Origin: Micavibrio sp. UBA6147
GTDB lineage: Bacteria; Pseudomonadota; Alphaproteobacteria; Micavibrionales; UBA1664
Assembly: GCA_002423185.1 (NCBI GenBank)
Contig: DIUX01000001.1
Span: 62,465-126,464 of the forward strand
Direction of reading: 5' to 3'
DNA length: 64,000 bases
The notes beneath the pieces are model-generated. The model worked only from the letters and a program-made list of their open reading frames with translations. It did no database searches and had not been told where the DNA came from. Numbering within the stretch: position 1 is the first letter of the stretch; every line of letters starts with the position of its first letter. A program made the translations under genes and the position numbers. This document shows, in pieces, positions 26,181 to 34,764 of this stretch.

Positions 26181-27074
26181 TCAGGCATTTTCTTGAAGCT
26201 GCGTGATCATAAAATCACGGAAGGCTTTGATTCTGGCTGAGTTTCTTCTTTCTTCGGGATAGACAAAGAAAACCTCGATGGGGGGCGCCTCAAATTCAGG
26301 CAGGATCGCACGTATGCTCGGCGAACGGTCAATCATGAAATCGGGAAGGCATGCAATGCCCGCGCCGCACTCAACCGTTTGCAAGATTCCGTACATAGAG
26401 TTCATCAGCAAAACATTCTGCGCCGTTTCCTTGTCGATCCCCGCAAGCTGGAACAACCAATCCGTATGTTCATGCGGGTAAGACACGCCGGACGGATAGC
26501 CGATCAGCAAATGATCGAGCAGGTCGAGCGGTTTTTGCGGTGTGCCGTGCTTGGCAAGGTAGTCGTCCGAGGCGCAAATATGAAAACGGATGGTCGTCAG
26601 GCGGCGTTTGATGAGGTCGGGTTGTTCAGGCTCATACATACGGATCGCGGCGTCGGCCTCGCGCATACCAAGGTTCAAGACCTTATTGTCCATGATGACG
26701 GTGAGCTTCAGATTCGGATATTCTTGCAAAAAGCTCGGGATTTTGGGTGCCAGCCATGTTGAGCCCAAAAAGCCGGACACGGTGATTTTCAAAAGGCCGG
26801 CGGCCTTGGTTTTTGTGTCGCTGATTTTGCTCTCGATCATAACCAGCTTTTCCAGCACGTCTTTTGTGGCGCTGTTGAGGAGCTCGCCTTGTTCGGTCAG
26901 GATAAGCCCGCGCGCATGGCGGTGGAACAAGAGCACACCAAGCGATTCCTCAAGCGTGCTGATCTGGCGCGACACGGCGGATTGACTGAGGTTCAAAACC
27001 TGTCCCGCATGGGTGAAGCTGCCCGCATCGGCAACTGTATGAAAAACGCGCAGCTTGTCCCAATCCAGTTTCAT
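26181..27074 (-). CDS. LysR-family transcriptional regulator next to trxB
   Basis: 297 residues. The N-terminal winged helix reads KLRVFHTVADAGSFTHAGQV, LNLSQSAVSRQISTLEESLG and LLFHRHARGLILTEQGE, a textbook LysR DNA-binding domain. A periplasmic-binding-protein-like effector domain of about 200 residues follows; the inducer cannot be told. It starts 3 bases after the trxB stop, so it is co-transcribed with thioredoxin reductase. This pairing is conserved in many alphaproteobacteria and suggests a link to thiol or redox control, though that is inferred from context only. Confidence 0.93.
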   Translation of the reverse strand: MKLDWDKLRVFHTVADAGSFTHAGQVLNLSQSAVSRQISTLEESLGVLLFHRHARGLILTEQGELLNSATKDVLEKLVMIESKISDTKTKAAGLLKITVSGFLGSTWLAPKIPSFLQEYPNLKLTVIMDNKVLNLGMREADAAIRMYEPEQPDLIKRRLTTIRFHICASDDYLAKHGTPQKPLDLLDHLLIGYPSGVSYPHEHTDWLFQLAGIDKETAQNVLLMNSMYGILQTVECGAGIACLPDFMIDRSPSIRAILPEFEAPPIEVFFVYPEERRNSARIKAFRDFMITQLQENA

Positions 27075-27077
27075 GAT

Positions 27078-28088
27078 TTACGCCGCCGCCCCGCTTTTTC
27101 CGGTGCTTTTCTTGGCGGCAGGCTCGGCGTCTTTTTCATGGGCGGCGAGGAATTTGTCGGCATCCAGAGCCGCCATACAGCCCATGCCCGCGGCGGTCAC
27201 GGCCTGACGATAGGTCTTGTCGGATACGTCACCGGCGGCGAAAACGCCCTCGACCGATGTTTTGGGCGTGCCGGCGGCAACGGTGATATAGCCCTCGCTG
27301 TCCATCGCGATCTGGCCTTTGAAGACCGCCGTGGCGGGGTCGTGACCAATGGCGACAAACATGCCGTCAACGGCAAGGTCGGACACGGCGTTTGTTTGGG
27401 TGTCGCGAAGGCGCACACCGGTCATGCCAGGGGTGCCGTCGCCGCCGCGCTTGGTGCCGAGGATTTCCTCAACAACACTGTTCCACCGAATCTCGATTTT
27501 GGGGTGGTTGAGCAAACGGTCTTGCATCACGCGCTCTGCGCGTAAAGAATCGCGGCGGTGAATAAGCGTGACTTTGGAACAGAAATTGGTGAGGAAGAGC
27601 GCTTCCTCAACCGCCGTATTGCCGCCGCCGACAACGCAAACATCCTTGCCGCGAAAGAAAAACCCGTCACATGTGGCGCAAGCCGACACACCAAGGCCTT
27701 GGAAATCTTGTTCCCCGTCAAGGCCGAGCCAACGCGCCTTGGCGCCTGTGGCGATGATGACACACTCGGCGACATAAATATCGCCGCTCTCGCCCACGCA
27801 TCGGAAGGGGCGCTTGGAAAAATCAACCTCGGTAATATGGTCATGGATCATCGTCGTGCCGACATGTTCAGCCTGTGCCTTCATTTGTTCCATGAGCCAA
27901 GGGCCTTGGATAACCTCGGCAAAGCCAGGGTAGTTTTCAACATCGGTGGTGATCATGAGTTGCCCCCCTGGTTCGCGGCCCAAGACCTGAACGGGGGCAA
28001 GATTGGCGCGGGCGGCATAAATCGCGGCGGTATAGCCGGCGGGGCCTGCACCGATAATCAGCAATCGTGTCGAAATGGTTTGAGCCAT
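27078..28088 (-). CDS. trxB: Thioredoxin-disulfide reductase
   Basis: 336 residues, slightly longer than usual because of a basic Ala/Lys-rich tail. FAD site IIGAGPAGYTAAIYAARANL, NADPH site VCVVGGGNTAVEEALFL, and the redox-active disulfide ACATCDG with Cys137 and Cys140. The C-terminal FAD motif is GVFAAGDVSDKTYRQAVTAAG. The enzyme reduces thioredoxin with NADPH in the cytosol. A LysR regulator follows 3 bases downstream. Its upstream neighbour on the same strand, the ELM1-family gene, is 90 bases away. Confidence 0.97.
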   Translation of the reverse strand: MAQTISTRLLIIGAGPAGYTAAIYAARANLAPVQVLGREPGGQLMITTDVENYPGFAEVIQGPWLMEQMKAQAEHVGTTMIHDHITEVDFSKRPFRCVGESGDIYVAECVIIATGAKARWLGLDGEQDFQGLGVSACATCDGFFFRGKDVCVVGGGNTAVEEALFLTNFCSKVTLIHRRDSLRAERVMQDRLLNHPKIEIRWNSVVEEILGTKRGGDGTPGMTGVRLRDTQTNAVSDLAVDGMFVAIGHDPATAVFKGQIAMDSEGYITVAAGTPKTSVEGVFAAGDVSDKTYRQAVTAAGMGCMAALDADKFLAAHEKDAEPAAKKSTGKSGAAA

Positions 28089-28178
28089 TATGTGTCATCC
28101 TCGTTTATGGGCGCATGGCAAAGTCGGCCGCGCCGCATCATCCCTAAGTGTGAATGGTATGAAAGAGTTATGGCGCGA

Positions 28179-29222
28179 TCAGCGTCGGCTTTCAAGCTCT
28201 TTCTGAATGATTGTTGCAACCATAAGCGCATCATTGGGGGCGCGATATGTCCAGTGGTCGAGCCCGCCATCAAATGGGCGTATGGCGTGGATCTCCTCCA
28301 TATACGCATAAAACCGCGCGAGTTTGCCGGCGTCACCGGCCATGGGCAGGCGGTAAACAGGCTTGCCGGTCGTTGCGGCCTCCGACAACATCGACACGCT
28401 GTCCTCCGTCACCATAATCACATCGGCATGGTGCAGGAACGAAAAATAGGGGTTTTCGCCCGTACCGTCCCAAAAAAACGTATCGGTATTCATCAAGGCG
28501 TCTTTGAGAACCTGCGCATATTTGGGCGGCGTGCGCCGTGACACCGTCACCATCAATCCCGCCCGATGGGCGCTTTGCATCTTTTTCAGGCCGTTGGCAA
28601 GGGTCGTTACGGCGTCTTCGGTCATGGCGTGGCGCTTGCTGTCGCCGCCGATCAAGACGGCAACGCGGTGCGGCGGCAAATGGTCGATGCGATGATGGTA
28701 AAGATCGCGCGACTGGCGCAGGCGTTCGGGCGTGACGCGGTTCGGCGCGCCTTCGGTCACGAGCACATTCGGCCCGCGCAAGGGGTCGTGATACGGCACG
28801 ACCACCATGTCAAAATAATGCGGCGCTATGGCGGGGTCTTGAACCATCACGATCATTGTTTTGCCATGGGAGGCGCGCTGGATGTGCAGGGCGGCAATCA
28901 CGCTCTTGCGGCCTGAGGCCAACACAAGGTCGGGGTAGGGAGCGTCGAGGCGGTCGCTCTTGCCGCTCAGGGCAAGGGACGGCAAAATCCGTAAGGCGGG
29001 GCTGAACGACCGCCAAGGCTGGCGCAGGGCAATGCGCTTGATGTCCGGCGTGATGCCGAGCGCATCACAAATGCCGAGGCATTGATTTTCCGTTCCGGCC
29101 ATGCCTTCGGTCACGACCCAGCATGATGGCTTTGCGTTGGTGACGGCCGTTACGTCACTTGATGTGGCATTGCTTGGGGCGGCATTGCTTGGGGCAGGGG
29201 TGTTTGCAGGAGTGTCTTTCAT
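28179..29222 (-). CDS. ELM1/GtrOC1-family putative glycosyltransferase-like protein
   Basis: 347 residues from ATG 29222; an upstream in-frame TTG at 29255 is less likely. After a polar N-terminus, the family pattern is visible: CWVVTEGMAGTENQCLGICD, YPDLVLASGRKSVIAALHIQ, MIVMVQDPAIAPHYFDMVVV, HRVAVLIGGDSKRHAMTED, and the GT-B-like C-terminal block ADVIMVTEDSVSMLSEAATT. The family includes plant ELM1, a mitochondrial fission protein, and bacterial homologues near cell-surface genes. The bacterial function is unproven; the fold suggests a nucleotide-sugar transferase. It is encoded upstream of trxB on the same strand. Confidence 0.85.
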   Translation of the reverse strand: MKDTPANTPAPSNAAPSNATSSDVTAVTNAKPSCWVVTEGMAGTENQCLGICDALGITPDIKRIALRQPWRSFSPALRILPSLALSGKSDRLDAPYPDLVLASGRKSVIAALHIQRASHGKTMIVMVQDPAIAPHYFDMVVVPYHDPLRGPNVLVTEGAPNRVTPERLRQSRDLYHHRIDHLPPHRVAVLIGGDSKRHAMTEDAVTTLANGLKKMQSAHRAGLMVTVSRRTPPKYAQVLKDALMNTDTFFWDGTGENPYFSFLHHADVIMVTEDSVSMLSEAATTGKPVYRLPMAGDAGKLARFYAYMEEIHAIRPFDGGLDHWTYRAPNDALMVATIIQKELESRR

Positions 29223-29398
29223 AAAAAATACTTTTTGAACTTGACCTTTTTCCAATTATGAAGAATGTTTGCGCAACTTTGTATCGCGGATGTTGACCAA
29301 AAAATCAACAATATAACAAGTCCATAAAACTTGCATGGTCTTCAGCGTTCGCGTACAACAGCCACACATAGGAAGACGATAAACGTAAAGTGGATCAA

Positions 29399-29875
29399 AT
29401 GAAACGCGTAAAATTGGATAAAATCGACAAAAAAATCCTGAACGACCTGCAAAATGACGGGCGGATTACCAATGTTGAGCTTGCGGATCGCGCGGGAATT
29501 TCCGCACCGCCGTGTTTGCGCCGTGTACGGGCGCTTGAGGAGGCCGGGTTTATTGTTGGCTATCACGCGCATCTGGACGCCGCGAAGCTCGGCTACGGCG
29601 TCACGATTTTTGTACAGGTCGGCCTTGAAAGCCAAGCGGAAAACGACCTCAAGAAATTTGAAAAACGCGTTTCCGAATGGCCGAACGTGCGCGAATGCCA
29701 CATGTTGGTCGGCGAGGCGGATTTCCTCCTCAAAATCGTCGCCGAAGATTGGGACGAATATCAAAACTTCCTGACCCATGACTTGACCTCCGCGCCGAAT
29801 GTGTCGTCGGTCAAGAGCTTCCTCACCGTCCGCCAATCCAAATACCAACCGGGCGTTCCGATTGATATTGAGTAG
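29399..29875 (+). CDS. Lrp/AsnC-family transcriptional regulator
   Basis: 158 residues from ATG 29399; a GTG at 29390 is an alternative. Helix-turn-helix region: LDKIDKKILNDLQNDGRITN, VELADRAGISAPPCLRRVRA, LEEAGFIVGYHAHLD. A RAM ligand-binding domain follows with VRECHMLVGEADFLLKIVAE. This type usually senses amino acids and forms octamers. It is divergent from the ELM1-family gene. A Glu/Leu/Phe/Val dehydrogenase lies 5 kb downstream, a possible but unproven target. Confidence 0.95.
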   Translation: MKRVKLDKIDKKILNDLQNDGRITNVELADRAGISAPPCLRRVRALEEAGFIVGYHAHLDAAKLGYGVTIFVQVGLESQAENDLKKFEKRVSEWPNVRECHMLVGEADFLLKIVAEDWDEYQNFLTHDLTSAPNVSSVKSFLTVRQSKYQPGVPIDIE

Positions 29876-29890
29876 GGGCAAGGGCCCAAG

Positions 29891-29926
29891 GTGAGGGTTC
29901 AGGTGAAGGCTCAGGTTGAGGGCTCG
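29891..29926 (+). repeat. Short degenerate 12-bp tandem repeats
   Basis: Three units, close to GGTGAGGGTTCA, GGTGAAGGCTCA and GGTTGAGGGCTC, lie just after the Lrp/AsnC stop codon. They are G-rich and non-coding and look like slippage products. The remaining bases up to 30110 show a lone TTGACA (29946-29951) that could belong to the promoter of the long fibre-like gene, but no good -10 box at standard spacing. Confidence 0.5.
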
Positions 29927-30110
29927 GGCGGTCTTCACGGCTTCCTTGACATTTATAGCATAATCCATCATCCTAAAGGTAGGCTTGCGTTTTGCGCAGG
30001 TTCGGGGCGTAGCAACCTCTTCAGTGTACCAAGCGGCTGGCATCAGCCGTCATTGATGCTTGTTCCCTTAAAAGTTCAAAGCATCTGAGATGTCCTTCCT
30101 GCCTTTTATC

Positions 30111-30224
30111 GGGCCGGGAGGCGGTAGTGTATGTCCAAGCCCGTTTTACGGGCTAAAGACTGCCGCGCCGTTTTCTTGGTACTGCGGTTGCTAACTCCCG
30201 GTCGCCAGAAGTCATGTTCTGGCG
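30111..30224 (+). ncRNA. Structured 5' leader of the pilin-like/S74 gene, candidate cis-regulatory RNA
   Basis: The leader can fold into a three-way junction. P1 pairs 30112-30120 with 30195-30203 over 9 bp. P2 pairs GCGGTAGT (30121-30128) with ACTGCCGC (30159-30166) and carries an inner hairpin AGCCCG/CGGGCT (30138-30154). P3 is a short GCCG/CGGT stem (30167-30188). It is followed directly by a perfect 8-bp hairpin CGCCAGAA/TTCTGGCG (30203-30224); base 30203 can only pair in one of the two, so they may compete. There is no T-tract, so translation control is more likely than termination. The start codon is 36 bases further on. I could not match it to a riboswitch class I know, including GEMM. 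Confidence 0.5.
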
Positions 30225-30259
30225 ATCTAGCATTTTAAGCCGAAAAAGGGAGCGCGCAT

Positions 30260-32920
30260 ATGTCCGCAAAATCCAGCTTTTTTCGTGTATCACTTTGGAA
30301 ACGTTCGTCACTTCGGGGCGCTTCAGGTCTCAATATCCGTCATTCAAGCGCCGGAAATATCTTCGCATTGTTATTCGGGGCGGTGGCCTTGACCGGTGTT
30401 TTGGGGGTGGTCGGGATGCAAATCGTCGTCGGGCCGGTCAGTACAATCACCCGCGCAACGCAAAAAAACATGATCGACACGCATTTGATGACCAATGCGC
30501 GATTATTGGTGGTGGAGGCCGCAACGCACGCCGATAACCGCGACAGCGATTCCGACGGCTATATCGAACCGATTGAATATATCCGTAGCGGCACGGGCGG
30601 GTGCAGTATTGCCCTGATCGGCGGCGGGTGTCTTCCGTCGACATTGGGGGCGTCCCTGACTGATCCGTATGGCACGCCCTATGGGTATTGCGTCTGGGAT
30701 CACGGCAGTGTTGATAACGGTCATACCGATGCGGCCGTGGCTGCGCCGTACCGCCTGCGCGGTGTGGACGACCCGACAAAGCCCGTCATAGCAATCCTGT
30801 CGGCAGGGGCGGATAAAGTGTTTCAGACCGGATGCTATGCCTATGACGGCGTAGGGCAAGAAGGCGTCATCAAACCCGTGAGCAGCGACGATTATGTGTT
30901 TTCCTACAGCTATGCAGAGGCGGGATCGACCAGCGGCGGGCTTTGGACGCTCAAATCCGGCGCGCCGGACGTCGCCGAAATCGCCAAAAATCTTGAAATC
31001 AAGGACAGCGGTGGCACAGTCAAAGCAAGCGTCGACAGCACGCTCGGGATCGGTGATTTTCTGGGGATCACGACCGACCTTATCACAGCCAAAACCGGCG
31101 GAATGATTACGCTGGATGGAAAACTCGGGGTTGGTGATACGCTATCCGATCCCGCCTATGTTCTGGATGTACACACGACTTCGGGAGCGGTCAACCAACG
31201 GATCGGTACCGATGCAAATTCAAATGCCATATTGATATTTTCGACTGGCCTTGCCGGCTCTCCAAAATACGGGCAGATGGGTTATGATTTTACCAAGGGC
31301 GTCGTTAAAATAGTGAATGATTCTGCCTTTAACTCGAGTGTGAACGGCATTATGATAAACCCCGACGGCAATCTCGGGATCGGGGTGGATGCGCCGACGT
31401 CGAAGCTGCATGTCAAGGGAACGGCGCGCGCCGAGACTATCTGGTTCAGGGGGAATCCGTCCGGCGCGGCGGCGTCTTCGCCTTATTCCCTCGCCGATTT
31501 ATACGCGATAACGGATGCCGAGGATATGGTGATCGGGATTGTCAACGAACCCACCTTGTCCAACAACGAAATCATCCTCATGAACGCGGATCACAACGAG
31601 TCTGCACCGGATGACGGGGTCAGTATCGTCAATTACGGGACGGGCGGATACAGTGTGCCGCTGCGGGTGACGGGCGAAGGGCGCGTCGGCATCGGCACAA
31701 CCGCCCCTACATCCCGATTGGATGTTCAGGAAACAAACACAAACACCGCCGGCACACATTACATGCACCGGAACTTGCTCACCGTTGATCCGCCTGCGGA
31801 TGGAACAGGCGCGTTTTATGCGTCGTTGAACAACGCGGCGACGCTTGCGACAAACCCTTATAACCTGTCTTCGCTTCACGCCGGCTATAATTTGGCCGCT
31901 CATTTCGGAACAGGAACGGTCGGGAATGTTATCGGGGCGCGCAATTACGGCTATAATTACAGCGCCAGCGGAACGGTCACAAGTATGTTCGGCGCTTATA
32001 ACCACGCACGCAACAGCAGCGCCGGAACAGCCACAAACATATACGGCAGCTATAATTACGGCCTGAACCACACAGGTGGGACAAGTTCGATCATACATGG
32101 GGCTTATAATTACGCCTTTAATAATTCGGCGAATACAACGCCCCATGCGCGCGGATCGTATAATTATGTGCGCAATGCGGGCGGAGGAAGCATCACCAAC
32201 GCATACGCGGTGCAGGCGCTTATGGCGAATGCGAACAACAGTGCGATCACCAACGCGTATTCTTTTTATGCGAATTTGGCCAATCAGGCGGGCAGCACGG
32301 TTCAAAATTATTACGGTTTTTACGCAACGGATGAGGAAGCAACGGCTGTTAACTCTTATGCCTTCTATGCGAACGGAACGGCGCGGTCGTATTTTGGCGG
32401 TAATGTCGGGGTCGGGGTGACGAATCCGTCATACCGCATTGACCTTCCCAATACCGCCAGTGCGGCGGGGCAGGGGCGGGCGAATGCGTGGGTGACATAT
32501 TCCGACGGACGGTTCAAAACCGACGTCAAACCGATTAAGGGCGCGCTGGAAAAGGTGAATGCCCTGAACGGCGTGACGTATCGTTCCACAACAAAAACCG
32601 ATATGGGCGATAAGGTGGGTGATAAGGTGGGTGATAAGGCAGCGGCGAAAGAGGAAATCGGACTGATCGCACAAGACGTCTTCGCCGTTTTGCCGCAAGT
32701 GGTGAGTATCGGCGCGGCGCAGGTCGAAACAAACGACGGAAACAAGGTTGATGTGACAGATTACCACGCGGTGGATTATGCCCGCATCACGGCTTTGTTG
32801 ATTGAGGCGGTCAAAGAATTAACCGTCATGAACGGCGAAATGCGCACCGAAATTGCGGTGTTGAAGGATGCCTTGAACAATACTGAAGTAAAAAACCTGC
32901 GGCAAACGGGCGTGCAATAA
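30260..32920 (+). CDS. Long pilin-like surface protein with C-terminal S74 intramolecular chaperone
   Basis: 886 residues. Basic residues 1-30 precede AGNIFALLFGAVALTGVLG, a pilin-like helix right after Gly32. At residues 95-106, DSDSDGYIEPIE fits the EF-hand calcium-loop pattern. Several tail-fibre-type repeats follow (LGVGDTLSDPAYVLDVHT, LGIGVDAPTSKLHVKG, VGIGTTAPTSRLDVQE, VGVGVTNPSYRIDLP). A Gly/Asn/Tyr-rich repeat block (NYGYNYS, GAYNHARNSS, GSYNYGLNHT, GAYNYAFNNS) lies near residues 560-640. The C-terminal ~140 residues are an S74 endosialidase-type chaperone. It opens with SDGRFK, which has the expected Ser748-Lys753 dyad, and self-cleavage before Ser748 is predicted. Start ATG has GGGAG 7 bases upstream. 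Likely a trimeric, surface-exposed fibre or adhesin; the target is unknown. Confidence 0.85.
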   Translation: MSAKSSFFRVSLWKRSSLRGASGLNIRHSSAGNIFALLFGAVALTGVLGVVGMQIVVGPVSTITRATQKNMIDTHLMTNARLLVVEAATHADNRDSDSDGYIEPIEYIRSGTGGCSIALIGGGCLPSTLGASLTDPYGTPYGYCVWDHGSVDNGHTDAAVAAPYRLRGVDDPTKPVIAILSAGADKVFQTGCYAYDGVGQEGVIKPVSSDDYVFSYSYAEAGSTSGGLWTLKSGAPDVAEIAKNLEIKDSGGTVKASVDSTLGIGDFLGITTDLITAKTGGMITLDGKLGVGDTLSDPAYVLDVHTTSGAVNQRIGTDANSNAILIFSTGLAGSPKYGQMGYDFTKGVVKIVNDSAFNSSVNGIMINPDGNLGIGVDAPTSKLHVKGTARAETIWFRGNPSGAAASSPYSLADLYAITDAEDMVIGIVNEPTLSNNEIILMNADHNESAPDDGVSIVNYGTGGYSVPLRVTGEGRVGIGTTAPTSRLDVQETNTNTAGTHYMHRNLLTVDPPADGTGAFYASLNNAATLATNPYNLSSLHAGYNLAAHFGTGTVGNVIGARNYGYNYSASGTVTSMFGAYNHARNSSAGTATNIYGSYNYGLNHTGGTSSIIHGAYNYAFNNSANTTPHARGSYNYVRNAGGGSITNAYAVQALMANANNSAITNAYSFYANLANQAGSTVQNYYGFYATDEEATAVNSYAFYANGTARSYFGGNVGVGVTNPSYRIDLPNTASAAGQGRANAWVTYSDGRFKTDVKPIKGALEKVNALNGVTYRSTTKTDMGDKVGDKVGDKAAAKEEIGLIAQDVFAVLPQVVSIGAAQVETNDGNKVDVTDYHAVDYARITALLIEAVKELTVMNGEMRTEIAVLKDALNNTEVKNLRQTGVQ

Positions 32921-32948
32921 CGCCCGCCAACCCCCGTTTTGTTGCAGT

Positions 32949-33776
32949 TTAAAGAACCTGAACCCGAATATCAAAAGAGCCGAGGTCGGTCATGATCATG
33001 GCGACGCGGGCTTTGGCGTGTTCGCGGCAATTCCAGACATCCCATTCTTCGAACCAGCCGCGGTCGTCATTGTCTTTGCCAAGCGAACGGTCGGCTTGAA
33101 TATAGCCCAGCAGTCGGGTGTCCTGAACCAACATTGTGCCGCCTTGGGCGCATTGTTCGGGGTTTTTCAGTTTGAGGGCTTCAGCGACTTTGTTTTCCGC
33201 CATGGTTTGGTAAATCGGGTCGATGATGCTCTCGCCATTCAATAAGGGTAAGGGCAGCGGTAATCCGTGGCTCGCGGCGGATACCAAGAAATTAAATGTA
33301 TGAACGCGGTTACAGGCCTTGAGTTTAAGGACCTCGCGCCACTGGCCGGAAATCGGGTGTTCGGGCGCGCCTTCCTTGCGCATATTCGGTGGGAAGGCCA
33401 CGGCGTAATATGGCTCCGGCAATTGCCGGACAATACGGTCGGCGGTGGCGCAATGCGGTTTGATGATGGTGAGCTGGCGCTCCACCAAAGCCTGAATCAG
33501 GTTGTCATAGGTGGAATTTTGCGACACATACATCAACAAAATCTCATGCGGTGTAAAGGTTTTGGGGCGGTAGATGAAGCGCGATTCATCGCCCTCATCG
33601 GCTTTGCCCTTGGCGCTTTCGATGGTTTGTTGCAATGTGCTTTGTGCCGCCGCTTCGCCGCCGTTTTCAGGTGAAAATGCCGCAGGCAAAGCAAAAAACA
33701 ATCCAAAAGCCGCGATAAAAACGCCGGTTCGCGCCCCCGCAAAAACAATCCGTAACCGATGGGATAATGACATCAT
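32949..33776 (-). CDS. Exported protein of unknown function
   Basis: 275 residues from ATG 33776, preceded by AAGGAA; upstream ATG 33806 and GTG 33812 remain possible. Positive residues and the hydrophobic stretch FIAAFGLFFALPAAF form a signal peptide, probably cut near the Ala-rich EAAAQS. The mature part has motifs I do not recognise: IYRPKTFTPHEILLMYVSQN, EPYYAVAFPPNMRKEG and CNRVHTFNFLVSAASHGLPL. It has five Cys, which suggests periplasmic disulfides. It ends 28 bases from the convergent long fibre-like gene, so the two may be functionally linked, but this is only position. Confidence 0.65.
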   Translation of the reverse strand: MMSLSHRLRIVFAGARTGVFIAAFGLFFALPAAFSPENGGEAAAQSTLQQTIESAKGKADEGDESRFIYRPKTFTPHEILLMYVSQNSTYDNLIQALVERQLTIIKPHCATADRIVRQLPEPYYAVAFPPNMRKEGAPEHPISGQWREVLKLKACNRVHTFNFLVSAASHGLPLPLPLLNGESIIDPIYQTMAENKVAEALKLKNPEQCAQGGTMLVQDTRLLGYIQADRSLGKDNDDRGWFEEWDVWNCREHAKARVAMIMTDLGSFDIRVQVL

Positions 33777-33935
33777 TGTGGCGGTTTCCTTATGGGTTTT
33801 GAGCATTTGCACAGTGTTGTGAGCCTGCTGCGTCGCGTGTTGACAGGTTATATCCTTGTCGTCATCATACCATCATTGAAAAAGCTGTCCAGTACGGGCG
33901 GCATAGAAATATAGAGCAGGAACAGGGAAAATATC

Positions 33936-34748
33936 ATGACCACAGCAACCGTTTTTGCCGGTAAGTCCGTGATTATCACCGGCGCGTCGCAAGGCATTGG
34001 CTTTGCCTGTGCCAAAATGTTTTTGGAGGATGGCGCGAAGGTCATTCTCGCCGATATTGACGAGGCAAAAGGAACGAAAAGCGTTGAGAGCCTCCCCCAA
34101 GCCTTGCGCAAAAACGCCGTGTTCGTCAAAACCGATGTGTCGAGCGCCACGAGCGTCAAGGCCATGGTGGACGCCGCGGTCACGAATTTCGGGCGGATCG
34201 ATGTGATGGTGTCGAATGCGGGCATCATTCACAAGGCATCGTTCTTGGATCTGGAAGAAAAAGATTTTGATCGTGTTTTGTCAGTCAATTTGAAAGGCGT
34301 TTTCCTGTGCGGCCAAACGGCGGCGAAGGCGATGATCGCCCAAAACGAAACCGGCATCATTAAGGACGGCCTTGGCGCGATTATCAATATGTCATCGGTC
34401 AATGCGGTGCTGGCGATTCCCGATATCGCTCCGTATATCGTGTCCAAAGGCGGGATTAACCAACTCACCAAAGTGATGGCGATCAGCCTCGCCCCCTATG
34501 GCCTGCGCACCAATGCGGTCGGGCCGGGGTCGATCAACACCGATATGCTCAAGGTTGCGATGGCGGATGAGGCCGCACGCCGCACCGTTCTGTCGCGCAC
34601 CCCGATGGGACGCCCCGGAGAGCCGGAGGAAATCGCCGCCGTGGTCAAATTTTTGGCTTCGCCCGCCGCGTCCTATATTACGGGGCAGACAATCTATGCC
34701 GATGGCGGTCGGATGGGGCTTAACTATGTTGTTCCCGTAAAAAACTAG
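33936..34748 (+). CDS. Short-chain dehydrogenase/reductase, NAD(P)-dependent
   Basis: 270 residues, classical SDR. The cofactor motif TGASQGIG sits at residues 15-22, SNAG at 93-96, and the catalytic residues Ser154, Tyr167 and Lys171 lie in INMSSVNAVLAIPDIAPYIVSKG. The C-terminal GQTIYADGGRMGL is typical. Asp40 after the second strand (VILADID) favours NAD over NADP. Substrate cannot be told from sequence. It is followed after 16 bases by a Glu/Leu/Phe/Val dehydrogenase and then a ThDP enzyme, all on the same strand. It may therefore act on an aldehyde or hydroxyacid made from amino acids. Confidence 0.9.
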   Translation: MTTATVFAGKSVIITGASQGIGFACAKMFLEDGAKVILADIDEAKGTKSVESLPQALRKNAVFVKTDVSSATSVKAMVDAAVTNFGRIDVMVSNAGIIHKASFLDLEEKDFDRVLSVNLKGVFLCGQTAAKAMIAQNETGIIKDGLGAIINMSSVNAVLAIPDIAPYIVSKGGINQLTKVMAISLAPYGLRTNAVGPGSINTDMLKVAMADEAARRTVLSRTPMGRPGEPEEIAAVVKFLASPAASYITGQTIYADGGRMGLNYVVPVKN

Positions 34749-34764
34749 GCGTCAGGAGTTCATC

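Noticed and set aside
29946..29975. A promoter starting with TTGACA upstream of the fibre gene
   Set aside because: No acceptable -10 box lies 16-18 bases downstream, so it is only mentioned and not annotated.
31499..32305. A 268-codon antisense frame across the repeat region of the fibre gene
   Set aside because: Its low-complexity Arg/Ile/Val composition mirrors the repeats of the sense gene; no independent signals.
30260..32920. A prophage tail-fibre gene
   Set aside because: No other phage gene lies nearby, and the N-terminus is a membrane-type helix instead of a virion-binding domain.
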